Shown: positions 5,620 to 13,377 of the stretch, one piece after another
How positions within the stretch are numbered: the stretch's first letter is position 1
How the letters are laid out: each line of letters opens with the position of its first letter
Origin: Pseudomonadota bacterium
Lineage (GTDB): Bacteria > Desulfobacterota > Syntrophobacteria > Syntrophobacterales > Syntrophobacteraceae
Direction: 5' to 3'
Length of the DNA stretch: 16,540 bases
Assembly (NCBI GenBank): GCA_023442755.1
Contig: JAEZXS010000373.1
Location: 1-16,540 of the forward strand
Made by a program: the position numbers and the translations under genes
Notes under the pieces: generated by a model
The model's database searches: none
What the model was told of the DNA's origin: nothing
Seen by the model: the letters and a program-made list of their open reading frames with translations, nothing else

Positions 5620-7554
5620 TCAGGCGGTCCGACTGTGCTTTTTCCCTGAAGCATCGAGGCTGGAAGCCTCTCCCATGACAAAAGCACTGGACGGCTTCTG
5701 CGGCAATGTCACAATAAAGGTGGAACCTTCTCCCGGCTTGCTCTTCGCTGTGATGGTTCCTTCATGCCGTTCGACAATTTTGCGGCAGATGGCAAGTCCC
5801 ATCCCCGACCCCTTGAAGGCGCTGCTCCTGCCGTGAAGCCGCTGGAAGGGCTGGAATATTTTCTCGAGGTATATTTCCTCGAACCCGATCCCGTTGTCTT
5901 CGACGTATATCCGGCATGAACCGTTTGAAGGACTGCTGCCGTAGACCTTCACGACAGGCCTGACATCCGGTTTGTGGTATTTTAGAGCGTTTCCGATCAG
6001 GTTCTGGAACAGCTGCCTCATCTGGCTCGGGTCGGCATGTATAGGCGGCAGTTCATCGATCTTGATTACCCCTCCGCTTTCTTTCAGGGAAACTTCCAGG
6101 TCGCGCGCCACTTCCTCTATCAAACCCTTCAGATCGAGAGGAACAAAGGGTTCGGCCCTGGTGGTCACTCGCGAGTATTGCAGCAGGGCGCCCAGCAGGT
6201 CCTGCATGCGGTCCGTTGCGCTTCGCATTTTTTCGAGATATATGAGCCCGTCGCCTGTGAGGATCTCCGAGTAGCTGTCCTTCAGAATGCCCCCGAAGGT
6301 GGACAGCTTCCGGAGTGGCTCCTGCAGGTCATGGGAGGCCATGAACGCAAAGTTCTCCAGCTCCGTGTTGCTTTTTTCCAGTTGCTTCATGTAGGAATTT
6401 ATCTGCTTTTCCGCGTCCTTTCGCTCGGTGATGTCCCTGTCGATCTCCAAGAATCCGGAAGGCTTGTTGTCGGAATCCCGCTTGACCGCCCATCGGCTTG
6501 CAACGATTATCTCGTTTCCCGATCGGGTCCTGTGGCGCAGTTCGCCTTCCCACTGGCCGCTGGCGATCACATTTTCGACGATTGATTCCAGCGGATTCGG
6601 GAATTCGGTTTTCAATATGTCGTGCGCTGTCCGTCCAAGGACTTCCTCCTTCGACCATTGATATGTCTTTTCCGCACCTCTGTTCCAGAAAACAATCCTG
6701 TCCTTTGTATCGCGGACTATGATGGCGTCGTGTGCAAGGTCGAGAAGCATCGCGTGGTCTTTCAGGTTGGCGATATGTTCGGCAAGCCTGCCGACCATGG
6801 ACTGGAGAGTGGAGAGGAGCAGACCGATTTCATCGTTGCCTCCCTTGCGCAGGGGCGCCGAGAAGTCGCCGGCCCTAACTCGCTCCGCATACTGCACGGC
6901 CTCCCGCAACGGCCTGTTGATGCTGAAAGCCACCGCAAGACAGATTGCAATTCCTGCCAGAATGCCGACTGCGCCTCCCACAACGATCAGGTTTTCCGTA
7001 AGGGCGGTGAGCCTGCGCAAATTGGCCTGACGTACCTTGAGAAGAGAAAGCTCTTCCCCCTTAATTTGTGACAGGGTGCTCCGAAGCGCTTCCATCTGCC
7101 GCATGCCGTTTTCGGAGTCGATGAAGTCGATCACGGCCTGGTACGGCTTGGTTCCTTCGTTTACTTCCTTGCGAAGGGAAATGAGCGGATTTATTTCCGT
7201 TGCCAGCCAGCGTCGATACAGTTCGTGCAATCGGGAGAGCAGTTCCTGCTGCTCAGGCTTGTCCGAAGTGAGTATTTTGAGTGTGTTGTAATTGGATTCA
7301 AAAGCGTTCATCCCGTGATGGAGCGGTTCCAGGTAGGCCTCTATGCCCGAAACGGCGAATCCACGCTCTCCGGTTTCAATGTTGATGAGGTCCATCGCGA
7401 CTGCATCGGCCTTTCCGATCACCCGGTGGGTGTGCAAAGCCATCTGCTGCGCAGAGGCCATCCTCTCGATGGTATAGTGGCTGATGGTGAGCAGCAGGAC
7501 GAAAGCGGATATGATGATGGTGGACCCCATCATAAGTTTTGACGAAATTTTCAT
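5620..7554 (-). CDS. Membrane sensor histidine kinase, CHASE3-like/HAMP/PAS
   Basis: This is a 644-residue two-component sensor. Order from the ATG at 7554: helix 1 (about 7-29); a periplasmic helical domain (about 30-185) that fits CHASE3, including INIETGERGFAVSG (58-70); helix 2 (about 188-211); HAMP (about 212-262); a PAS domain (about 267-375, LDLAHDAIIVRDTKDRIVFW); HisKA with His408 in ASHDLQEPLR; and HATPase with the N box NLIGNALKYHKP (518-529), G1 DNGIGF (553-558), F box FQPFQRL and G2 GSGMGLAI (582-589). All catalytic residues look intact, so it should autophosphorylate; its target is not in the window. The start at 7554 has AGGAG upstream; a GTG at 7584 in the same frame is less likely. 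The tail after residue 620 is unusual because it is encoded by a REP-like repeat. It lies 60 bases downstream of a paralogous kinase on the same strand. Confidence 0.9.
   Translation of the reverse strand: MKISSKLMMGSTIIISAFVLLLTISHYTIERMASAQQMALHTHRVIGKADAVAMDLINIETGERGFAVSGIEAYLEPLHHGMNAFESNYNTLKILTSDKPEQQELLSRLHELYRRWLATEINPLISLRKEVNEGTKPYQAVIDFIDSENGMRQMEALRSTLSQIKGEELSLLKVRQANLRRLTALTENLIVVGGAVGILAGIAICLAVAFSINRPLREAVQYAERVRAGDFSAPLRKGGNDEIGLLLSTLQSMVGRLAEHIANLKDHAMLLDLAHDAIIVRDTKDRIVFWNRGAEKTYQWSKEEVLGRTAHDILKTEFPNPLESIVENVIASGQWEGELRHRTRSGNEIIVASRWAVKRDSDNKPSGFLEIDRDITERKDAEKQINSYMKQLEKSNTELENFAFMASHDLQEPLRKLSTFGGILKDSYSEILTGDGLIYLEKMRSATDRMQDLLGALLQYSRVTTRAEPFVPLDLKGLIEEVARDLEVSLKESGGVIKIDELPPIHADPSQMRQLFQNLIGNALKYHKPDVRPVVKVYGSSPSNGSCRIYVEDNGIGFEEIYLEKIFQPFQRLHGRSSAFKGSGMGLAICRKIVERHEGTITAKSKPGEGSTFIVTLPQKPSSAFVMGEASSLDASGKKHSRTA
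5653..5676 (-). repeat. REP-like palindrome, copy 3, inverted and inside a coding region
   Basis: Read on the minus strand it is TGGGAGAGGCTTCCAGCCTC followed by GAT; this aligns with copies 1 and 2 with compensatory changes in the stem (GAGGCT-GGA-AGCCTC, 5656-5670). It encodes residues 627-634 (MGEASSLD) of the first histidine kinase, after the end of the ATPase domain. Confidence 0.6.
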
Positions 7555-7614
7555 TCTACATTCTCCTGCCGTCCCCGGAAGCACAGGAATCCAGGCCCTT
7601 GAAATTTCGCAGCC

Positions 7615-9927
7615 TCACATGTCCTCCCAACTCACCTGTTTTACGGGAAGTCTCGCAATGATTTTCGATCCCCTGCGGGGATCGCTCTCCGCCCAGATGT
7701 TTCCTCCGTGCCGCTCCACGATCTTGCGGCAGATGGCAAGCCCCATCCCGGTCCCTTCATACTTATCGCGCGCGCGGAGCCGCTGGAACGGCTTGAAAAT
7801 CCGCTCGGCAAACTGCTGTTCGAAACCGATTCCGTTGTCTTTCACCGAGATGTCGCAGTACTCATGCCCGTTGCACTTTGCGGCGATCGTGATGCGTGGG
7901 GGCGCTTGTCCCCGGAATTTCAACGCATTGCCGATAAGATTTTGAAAAAGTTGGAGCATCTGGGTTTCATCCGCCTCGATGGCCGGTAAATCCCGGATTT
8001 CTATGCTCGCACCGGTCTTTTTTACCTCGTCTTCGAAAATATCGGCAGCCTCCCGGGCTATTTTGGCGAGATCCATCTTTTTCAAAGGCTTGGGCATAGC
8101 GGCGACTCTCGAGTACTGCAGCAGATCGTCGAGGAGTTGGCGCATTCGGCCGGCCGAGAAAAGGATCCGGTCGAGATATCCCTGTTTTTTTTCGTCAAGA
8201 GGAGCTGACTGCAGCATGCTGCCGAAAGTCTGTATCTTCCGGAGCGGCTCCTGCAGGTCGTGAGAGGCTACGAATGCGAATTCCTGCAGTTCCGCATTGA
8301 TCAGCTCGAGTCTTGCCATGTTGCTTTTCAGGGCCTTTTCCGCGGCCTTCCTTGCCGTTATGTCGCGATTTATCTCAAGAAAGCCGATGGGGGCGCCTTC
8401 CGGACCCGGCTGCAGGGCCCAACGGCTCTCGGCAATAATCTTTTCCCCGCTCATCACGGTGTGTCTCAACTCCCCTTCCCAGTACCCCTCACGGTGAACA
8501 TGTTCCTTTATCTGCTCGATCGGGACGGGGAAAAGGGTTTGCAGCAGGTCCTTTATGGGCCTCCCGACTGCCTGTTCTTTGGTGAATCCGTAGAGTTCTT
8601 CCGCACCTTTGCTCCAGAACGTCACCCTGTCGTTATTGTCCCGCACCACAATCGCATCGTGGGCCATGTCCAGAAGAGCTGCCTGATTCTGCAGTATCCT
8701 GTTTGCCTCCAGCAGTTCGGCCGTACGCTCCCGGACTCGGACTTCAAGCTCGTCGTGCGACTTTCTCAATTCATTTTCCATCTGTTTCCGTTCGGTGATG
8801 TCTCGTGCAATATGCACGGTGCCGAGCAGCTTGCCCTGTGCGTCCAGAAGAGGCGTCACGCTGAGCAGAAAATTCCCGCCGAGGTGTTCATCGCGGATCT
8901 CCACAATGTGTTCCTTTCCGTCTGCCAGCATGCGGGAGTGAGGGCAGAAATCCGGAGGCATATTCGTTCCGTGCATGCATCCGAAACAGTGCAGTCCGAT
9001 ACACTCTTCCGGGCTCTTCCCCAATCGCCTTGCCATTGCCTTGTTGACGCGGACGAACCTGTACTGGGGGTCCATGATTGCGACCATGTCCGGCACACTG
9101 TTGAAGGTCATTTCCCAATCCTGGTTGGCGCGCACGAGTTTAGCTTCCATCTGCATGCGATGGGTTATGTCGATGACGGTGCCGAGCAGCCGGACGGCCC
9201 GCCGCTGCCCGTCAACGGTATCGAAGAACGCCTGGGAGCTGGCGGCGATCCACCGTTCGGAGCCGTTTGGCAGCAGGATCCGGTATTCGATGTCCAACCG
9301 GCCGCCGCCGGACGGGTCCATCGCCTCCCGTGACGCATCCTGAACGCGCTGGAGGTCCTCGGGGTGTACACGATCGAGAAATCCCCGGAAATCCACTTGC
9401 GCATCCGGGGGGAGCCCGAATATTTCCTTGCAGCGCTCGGACCAGTCCAGCTTTCCGGTGATGGGGTCAAAGTCCCACGTTCCGAGTTTTCCCGAGTCCA
9501 GGGCCAGACGCAACCGCTCCTCCCGTTCCCGGATCTCCTTCGCGGCGCTCTCCCGCTCTTCGGCCAGCCTGGCCAGGCCCTCCGCCTCCTTGGCCTTCTC
9601 GACCGACCGGTACATGAAATCCGAAATGTAGGAGATCAGGATGCACGTGGAGATGAAAATGATAATTGTCACTATATCGGCTGTGTCTTTAACCCATAGC
9701 AGGCCATACGGTTCGATGAAAAAAAGGTGTGAAAGCAAAGCGGAAAGCATGGTTGCAAGCAGGCCGGCACGCATTCCCCCGTATATGCCCGAGATCATGA
9801 CGGCCGGATAGAATGTCAGAAAGGGGATGCTGACTCCAATCCCTCCGAGTGCAAAGCGCAGCACGGCGGCGGCAATAACGATCAATGTGGCGGCGATGAA
9901 GCCCGTCACCGGGCGAACAGTGCTCAT
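7615..9927 (-). CDS. Membrane sensor histidine kinase with three PAS domains
   Basis: This is a 770-residue sensor. Residues 1-108 have about four hydrophobic helices and resemble the KdpD-type DUF4118 membrane domain (TFYPAVMISGIYGGMRAGLLAT). A coiled coil (about 108-140) leads to PAS1 (about 137-258, PAS_3-like, with HPEDLQRV), PAS2 (about 270-380), a helical linker (about 382-412) and PAS3 (about 415-527). HisKA carries His556 in ASHDLQEPLR. The HATPase has the N box NLIGNALKFRG, G1 DNGIGF (697-702), FKPFQRL and G2 GTGMGLAI (725-732). PAS2 contains four cysteines, C309, C314, C317 and C328, in a segment with MHGTNMPPDFCPH. The PAS3-kinase part is closely similar to that of the downstream kinase, pointing to duplication. 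The start ATG at 9927 has GAGGTGG upstream. The gene is divergent from cydAB. No receiver or output domain is present. Confidence 0.92.
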   Translation of the reverse strand: MSTVRPVTGFIAATLIVIAAAVLRFALGGIGVSIPFLTFYPAVMISGIYGGMRAGLLATMLSALLSHLFFIEPYGLLWVKDTADIVTIIIFISTCILISYISDFMYRSVEKAKEAEGLARLAEERESAAKEIREREERLRLALDSGKLGTWDFDPITGKLDWSERCKEIFGLPPDAQVDFRGFLDRVHPEDLQRVQDASREAMDPSGGGRLDIEYRILLPNGSERWIAASSQAFFDTVDGQRRAVRLLGTVIDITHRMQMEAKLVRANQDWEMTFNSVPDMVAIMDPQYRFVRVNKAMARRLGKSPEECIGLHCFGCMHGTNMPPDFCPHSRMLADGKEHIVEIRDEHLGGNFLLSVTPLLDAQGKLLGTVHIARDITERKQMENELRKSHDELEVRVRERTAELLEANRILQNQAALLDMAHDAIVVRDNNDRVTFWSKGAEELYGFTKEQAVGRPIKDLLQTLFPVPIEQIKEHVHREGYWEGELRHTVMSGEKIIAESRWALQPGPEGAPIGFLEINRDITARKAAEKALKSNMARLELINAELQEFAFVASHDLQEPLRKIQTFGSMLQSAPLDEKKQGYLDRILFSAGRMRQLLDDLLQYSRVAAMPKPLKKMDLAKIAREAADIFEDEVKKTGASIEIRDLPAIEADETQMLQLFQNLIGNALKFRGQAPPRITIAAKCNGHEYCDISVKDNGIGFEQQFAERIFKPFQRLRARDKYEGTGMGLAICRKIVERHGGNIWAESDPRRGSKIIARLPVKQVSWEDM

Positions 9928-10149
9928 ATTCCACCTCGAGGAACTCTAACCTCTCAATGTGCGCACCTCCCCCTCGCATTATTTTTCCCTCAATATACAA
10001 GGTAATGGCGGACCGGCCCGGAACAACCAAAGACAAAAGCATCGACAGTGTTTAAACTTTTTAGCTTTATCCATGCCTTGATTTTCAGCGCACTATCGTT
10101 AATTGTTGTGAGTCGGGCTTGCACCTATCCAGATGGGAGAATCAGGTAA
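9928..10149. other. Divergent intergenic region between kinase operon and cydAB
   Basis: This 222-base gap should hold the promoters of both the kinase pair (minus) and cydAB (plus). On the plus strand TCGACA and CTTTAT (about 10042-10070) are 17 bases apart, but the -10 match is poor. I found no clear FNR half-site pair or Rex box. The ribosome binding site of cydA is the purine-rich GGGAGAATCAGG just before 10150. Confidence 0.4.
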
Positions 10150-11553
10150 ATGCTTGAAAATCTCGATCCTGTCGTACTGTCTCGAATCCAGTTTGCATTC
10201 ACTATTTCCTTTCACATTATTTTTCCGGCTTTTACTATAGGCCTGGCGAGCTGGCTGGCAGTACTGGAATGGCGCTGGCTGAGGACGGGCAACTCCGTTT
10301 ATGCCGACATCTACGGCATGTGGGTAAAGATATTTGCCGTCGCGTTCGGAATGGGCGTCGTGTCCGGCGTGGTCATGTCGTTTCAGTTCGGCACGAACTG
10401 GTCGGTGTTTTCCGACAGGTCGGCAAATGTACTCGGTCCGCTGCTGGGCTACGAGGTATTGACAGCTTTCTTCCTGGAGGCTTCGTTTCTTGGCATCATG
10501 TTGTTCGGCTGGAACCGGGTCAGCCCCGGCATGCACTTCGCGGCAACCATACTCGTGGCCGTTGGGACGGTGGTGTCCGCTTTCTGGATCCTGGCCGCCA
10601 ACAGTTGGATGCAGACGCCGCAGGGATACCGGGTGGGGGAATACGGTCTTCTTTATCCGACCGACTGGCTCCAGGTTATTTTCAATCCTTCCTTTCCATA
10701 CCGCTTCTTCCACATGGTTACTGCAGCCTACCTGACCACTGCTTTTACCGCCGCCGGGGTCGGCGCCTTCTACCTTTTCCGGGGCCGTCATGTAAGCCAT
10801 GCGCGCGTCATGCTTGGAATGGCGATGATCATGGCGATCTTTGTCGCCCCGGCGCAATTGGTGATCGGTGATGCCCACGGCATCAACACCCTAGAATATC
10901 AGCCCGCCAAGGTCGCCGCAATTGAAGCGGCTTGGGAAACCCGGCGCGGCGCTCCGCTGACTCTTTTCGGCTGGCCCGACCAGCAGGCGGAAAAGACCCT
11001 GTATGCTATAGAGGTCCCGAAGCTGGGGAGCCTGATCCTCACTCACGACGTAAACGGGGAGGTCAAGGGACTGAAATCCTGGCCCAAGGAGGACTGGCCT
11101 CCAGTGGTCTGGGTATTCTGGCCCTTTCGCATAATGGTGGGGATGGGATTGTTGATGGCTTTCACCGGCCTGATGGGATTGGTGCTTTACCTGAGAAAGA
11201 GGCTGTTCGATACGCGGTGGTTTCAAATCTGGTGCATGGCGATGACCCCGCTTGGATTCATTGCCGTGCTGAATGGGTGGCTGGTCACCGAAGTCGGAAG
11301 ACAGCCATTCCTGGTCTACAATGCCATACGCACGGCGGAAGCGGTCTCACCGGTTCCCGGCAACCCCATAGCCATGTCCCTGGTAGCCTTCCTGCTCACC
11401 TATTCGGTCGTATTCGGGGGAGGGAGCTATTACATCATCAAGCTGATCAGGAAGGGGCCCGGGGAGGACACGGGCCTGTATGGAGCGCATGGAGTCAGGA
11501 AGCCTCCATTGATAACGGAAATCGGCTCCGGAAAGGAGGAACGCCATGACTAG
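10150..11553 (+). CDS. cydA: Cytochrome bd ubiquinol oxidase subunit I
   Basis: CydA is the inner-membrane, quinol-oxidising and haem-bearing subunit of cytochrome bd, which reduces O2 to water with a very high affinity. The protein has 467 residues, shorter than E. coli CydA (522), because the Q-loop is of the short type. Haem ligands are present: His22 (ISFHIIFPAFTIG), His188 (FFHMVTAAYLTTAF) and Met329 (FRIMVG). Glu102 and Glu110 in GYEVLTAFFLEASF match the conserved glutamates of the proton path. Lys254 and Glu259 in QPAKVAAIEAAWE match the quinol-site residues. Glu381 is in the TEVGRQPF motif; most homologues read GRQPW, so Phe387 is a deviation. The gene overlaps cydB by eight bases, so the two are translationally coupled. 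The protein gives an anaerobe oxygen scavenging or microaerobic respiration. Confidence 0.97.
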   Translation: MLENLDPVVLSRIQFAFTISFHIIFPAFTIGLASWLAVLEWRWLRTGNSVYADIYGMWVKIFAVAFGMGVVSGVVMSFQFGTNWSVFSDRSANVLGPLLGYEVLTAFFLEASFLGIMLFGWNRVSPGMHFAATILVAVGTVVSAFWILAANSWMQTPQGYRVGEYGLLYPTDWLQVIFNPSFPYRFFHMVTAAYLTTAFTAAGVGAFYLFRGRHVSHARVMLGMAMIMAIFVAPAQLVIGDAHGINTLEYQPAKVAAIEAAWETRRGAPLTLFGWPDQQAEKTLYAIEVPKLGSLILTHDVNGEVKGLKSWPKEDWPPVVWVFWPFRIMVGMGLLMAFTGLMGLVLYLRKRLFDTRWFQIWCMAMTPLGFIAVLNGWLVTEVGRQPFLVYNAIRTAEAVSPVPGNPIAMSLVAFLLTYSVVFGGGSYYIIKLIRKGPGEDTGLYGAHGVRKPPLITEIGSGKEERHD

Positions 11554-12550
11554 CCTGGACCTGCCTCTCATATGGTTCGTGCTGATCGTTACGGCACTCT
11601 TTCTCTATGTACTGCTGGACGGGTTCGACCTGGGGATCGGCGTTCTGTTTCCCTTTGCTCCTTCGGACAAGAGCAGGGACAGGATGATGAATTCCATCGC
11701 GCCCTTCTGGGACGGGAACGAAACCTGGCTGGTGTTGAGCGGAGGAGGCCTGTTTGCGGCCTTTCCGCTGGCCTACGCGATCCTTATGCCCGCGCTCTAC
11801 ATGCCGATCATATTCATGCTGCTGGGGTTGATATTTCGCGGCGTGGCCTTTGAATTCCGATTCAAAGCGGTCAAATCGCGCGTTTTCTGGGATTATGCAT
11901 TCCACTTCGGATCAGTTACGGCTACCTTCATGGAAGGGGTGATTATCGGGGCCATCGTCAAGGGAATCCCGGTCGCGGGGAGGAGTTTCGCGGGGGATCC
12001 CTTTGACTGGTTGAGCGCGTACAGCGTAATGACGGGGGTGGCTCTGCTGTTCGGATACGCTCTGCTGGGGGCGACGTGGCTGGTGATGAAAACGGACGGA
12101 GAAACCCAGGAATGGGCGAGAAAGTGTGCCGCGTATGCCTTGGGCTACGTCGGCCTCTTTTTGGCCATCGTGAGCGTCAGCGTGCCGCTCATGAACGATG
12201 TCGTAAGGACGTTCTGGTTCAGTCTTCCCAATTTTTTCTATCTGCTGCCTCTCCCGGCTGCAACGGCATGCCTTTTCATCCTCATCTGGTCCGATCTGCA
12301 TTCGAAGAAAGAGTCCCGGCCCTTTTACGCCACCATCGGCGTCTTCCTGCTGAGCTACCTTGGCCTGGGCGTCAGTTTCTGGCCGTGGATGATCCCGTAT
12401 GCGATAACATTCAGGCAGGCTGCTGCGGGAGCGAGTTCACAGGGCTTCATGCTGGTCGGCACCATGATAGCCCTGCCGGTTGTCATCACCTATACGGCGT
12501 ACAGCTATTACCTGTTTCGGGGAAAAGCGTCGCATGAAGGCTATTACTAG
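11546..12550 (+). CDS. cydB: Cytochrome bd ubiquinol oxidase subunit II
   Basis: CydB is the second core subunit of cytochrome bd, structurally similar to CydA but with fewer or no haems depending on lineage. The protein has 334 residues and about eight to nine membrane helices. The family motifs LLDGFDLGIGVLFPF (near 24-38) and FWDGNETWLVLSGGGLFAAFP (near 53-73) are clear, and GLIFRGVAFEFRFK follows. The ATG at 11546 has AAGGAGGA upstream and lies inside the end of cydA. No cydX-like small ORF and no cydCD assembly genes are seen nearby; the third subunit may be elsewhere or absent. A symmetrical hairpin follows the stop codon directly. Confidence 0.97.
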   Translation: MTSLDLPLIWFVLIVTALFLYVLLDGFDLGIGVLFPFAPSDKSRDRMMNSIAPFWDGNETWLVLSGGGLFAAFPLAYAILMPALYMPIIFMLLGLIFRGVAFEFRFKAVKSRVFWDYAFHFGSVTATFMEGVIIGAIVKGIPVAGRSFAGDPFDWLSAYSVMTGVALLFGYALLGATWLVMKTDGETQEWARKCAAYALGYVGLFLAIVSVSVPLMNDVVRTFWFSLPNFFYLLPLPAATACLFILIWSDLHSKKESRPFYATIGVFLLSYLGLGVSFWPWMIPYAITFRQAAAGASSQGFMLVGTMIALPVVITYTAYSYYLFRGKASHEGYY

Positions 12551-12578
12551 GCAGTAAACGGCTTCACCGAAAACTGCC
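12550..12578 (+). other. Symmetrical two-stem hairpin between cydB and the SDR gene
   Basis: The bases read GGCAGT (12550-12555), AAA, CGG (12559-12561), CTTCA, CCG (12567-12569), AAA, ACTGCC (12573-12578). The outer 6-bp stem, an AAA/AAA internal loop and a 3-bp inner stem are mirror-symmetric. No T-run follows; the ribosome binding site of the next gene (GGGAGG, about 12580-12585) comes right after it. It may be a processing or stability element, or a weak attenuator. Confidence 0.5.
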
Positions 12579-12590
12579 GGGAGGCGGACT

Positions 12591-13373
12591 ATGAAAGGGT
12601 CATGGGCACTGGTAACGGGCGCTTCCGCCGGCATGGGGCAATCCATCGCCCGGGTGCTGGCAGCGCGCGGGGTGAACCTCCTGCTCAACGCGCGAAGGGA
12701 AGACCGGCTGATGGAGCTTCAGAGGGAACTGGGCGGCAGGCATGGAGTTCGGGTGGAGCCGCTGCCCTTCGATATCCGCGACTACAAACAGTGCGAGTCT
12801 GCCGTGCAGGGCAGGGCGGACCTGGTCCGGCAGGTTTCCATCCTCGTAAACAACGCGGGGCTGGGCAGAGGAACCGGTCCCGTGCACGAGGGCGCGATCG
12901 AAGACTGGGAACAGATGCTCGATACGAATGTGAAGGGCCTGCTCTATATGACCCGGCTCATTCTCCCGCACATGGTGGAGCGCAACACTGGACACATCGT
13001 CAACATCGGTTCCGTGGCAGGGCGCTGGACGCTTGCGGGAAGCGTGGTTTACTGCGCCACGAAGTTCGCCGTGCGGGCGATTACCGACGGGTTGCGCATG
13101 GACCTGCTGGGGAAAAATATCCGGGTGACGAATATCGAGCCGGGGGTCGTGAAAACCGAATTCAGCCTGGCGCGCCTGAAGGACCGGGCGAAAGCGGATG
13201 CGGTTTATGAAGGATTCAGGCCGCTCCAGCCCGAAGACATAGCCGAGGCGGTGGTCTGGTGCCTGGAACGGCCTGCTCACGTCAATATCCAGGAAATGGT
13301 CGTTTTCCCCACGGACCAGGCCGGGGTGGGGCAGATGTACCTGCACCGCAGCCCGGCAGCCGGTCCCGAGTAG
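12591..13373 (+). CDS. Short-chain dehydrogenase/reductase, YdfG-like
   Basis: This is a 260-residue cytoplasmic NAD(P)-dependent oxidoreductase of the classical SDR family. Visible motifs: TGASAGMG (9-16) for dinucleotide binding, NARRED (33-38) whose arginines favour NADP(H), NNAG (87-90), Asn114, and the catalytic Ser141, Tyr154 and Lys158 (YCATK). PGVVKTEF (184-191) is the loop after the active site. The C-terminal VFPTDQAGVGQMYLHR resembles the end of E. coli YdfG, which oxidises L-allo-threonine, serine and 3-hydroxy acids, so a small hydroxy-acid or malonic-semialdehyde-type substrate is likely but unproven. The ribosome binding site GGGAGG is well placed before the ATG. It sits 40 bases after cydB and may be read through from that operon. 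It converges on the AOR gene with only four bases between stop codons. Confidence 0.93.
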   Translation: MKGSWALVTGASAGMGQSIARVLAARGVNLLLNARREDRLMELQRELGGRHGVRVEPLPFDIRDYKQCESAVQGRADLVRQVSILVNNAGLGRGTGPVHEGAIEDWEQMLDTNVKGLLYMTRLILPHMVERNTGHIVNIGSVAGRWTLAGSVVYCATKFAVRAITDGLRMDLLGKNIRVTNIEPGVVKTEFSLARLKDRAKADAVYEGFRPLQPEDIAEAVVWCLERPAHVNIQEMVVFPTDQAGVGQMYLHRSPAAGPE

Positions 13374-13377
13374 GGAA

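Noticed and set aside
8260..9333. A 357-residue plus-strand frame antisense to the large kinase
   Set aside because: The minus strand encodes continuous PAS domains; the plus translation is low-complexity and Cys/His-rich without motifs.
9928..10149. FNR, ArcA or Rex operator before cydAB
   Set aside because: TTGATT and TTGTGAG fragments exist but no symmetric partner half-site is at the right spacing.
12551..12590. A cydX small subunit after cydB
   Set aside because: Only 40 bases separate cydB from the next gene, too short for the roughly 37-residue CydX.
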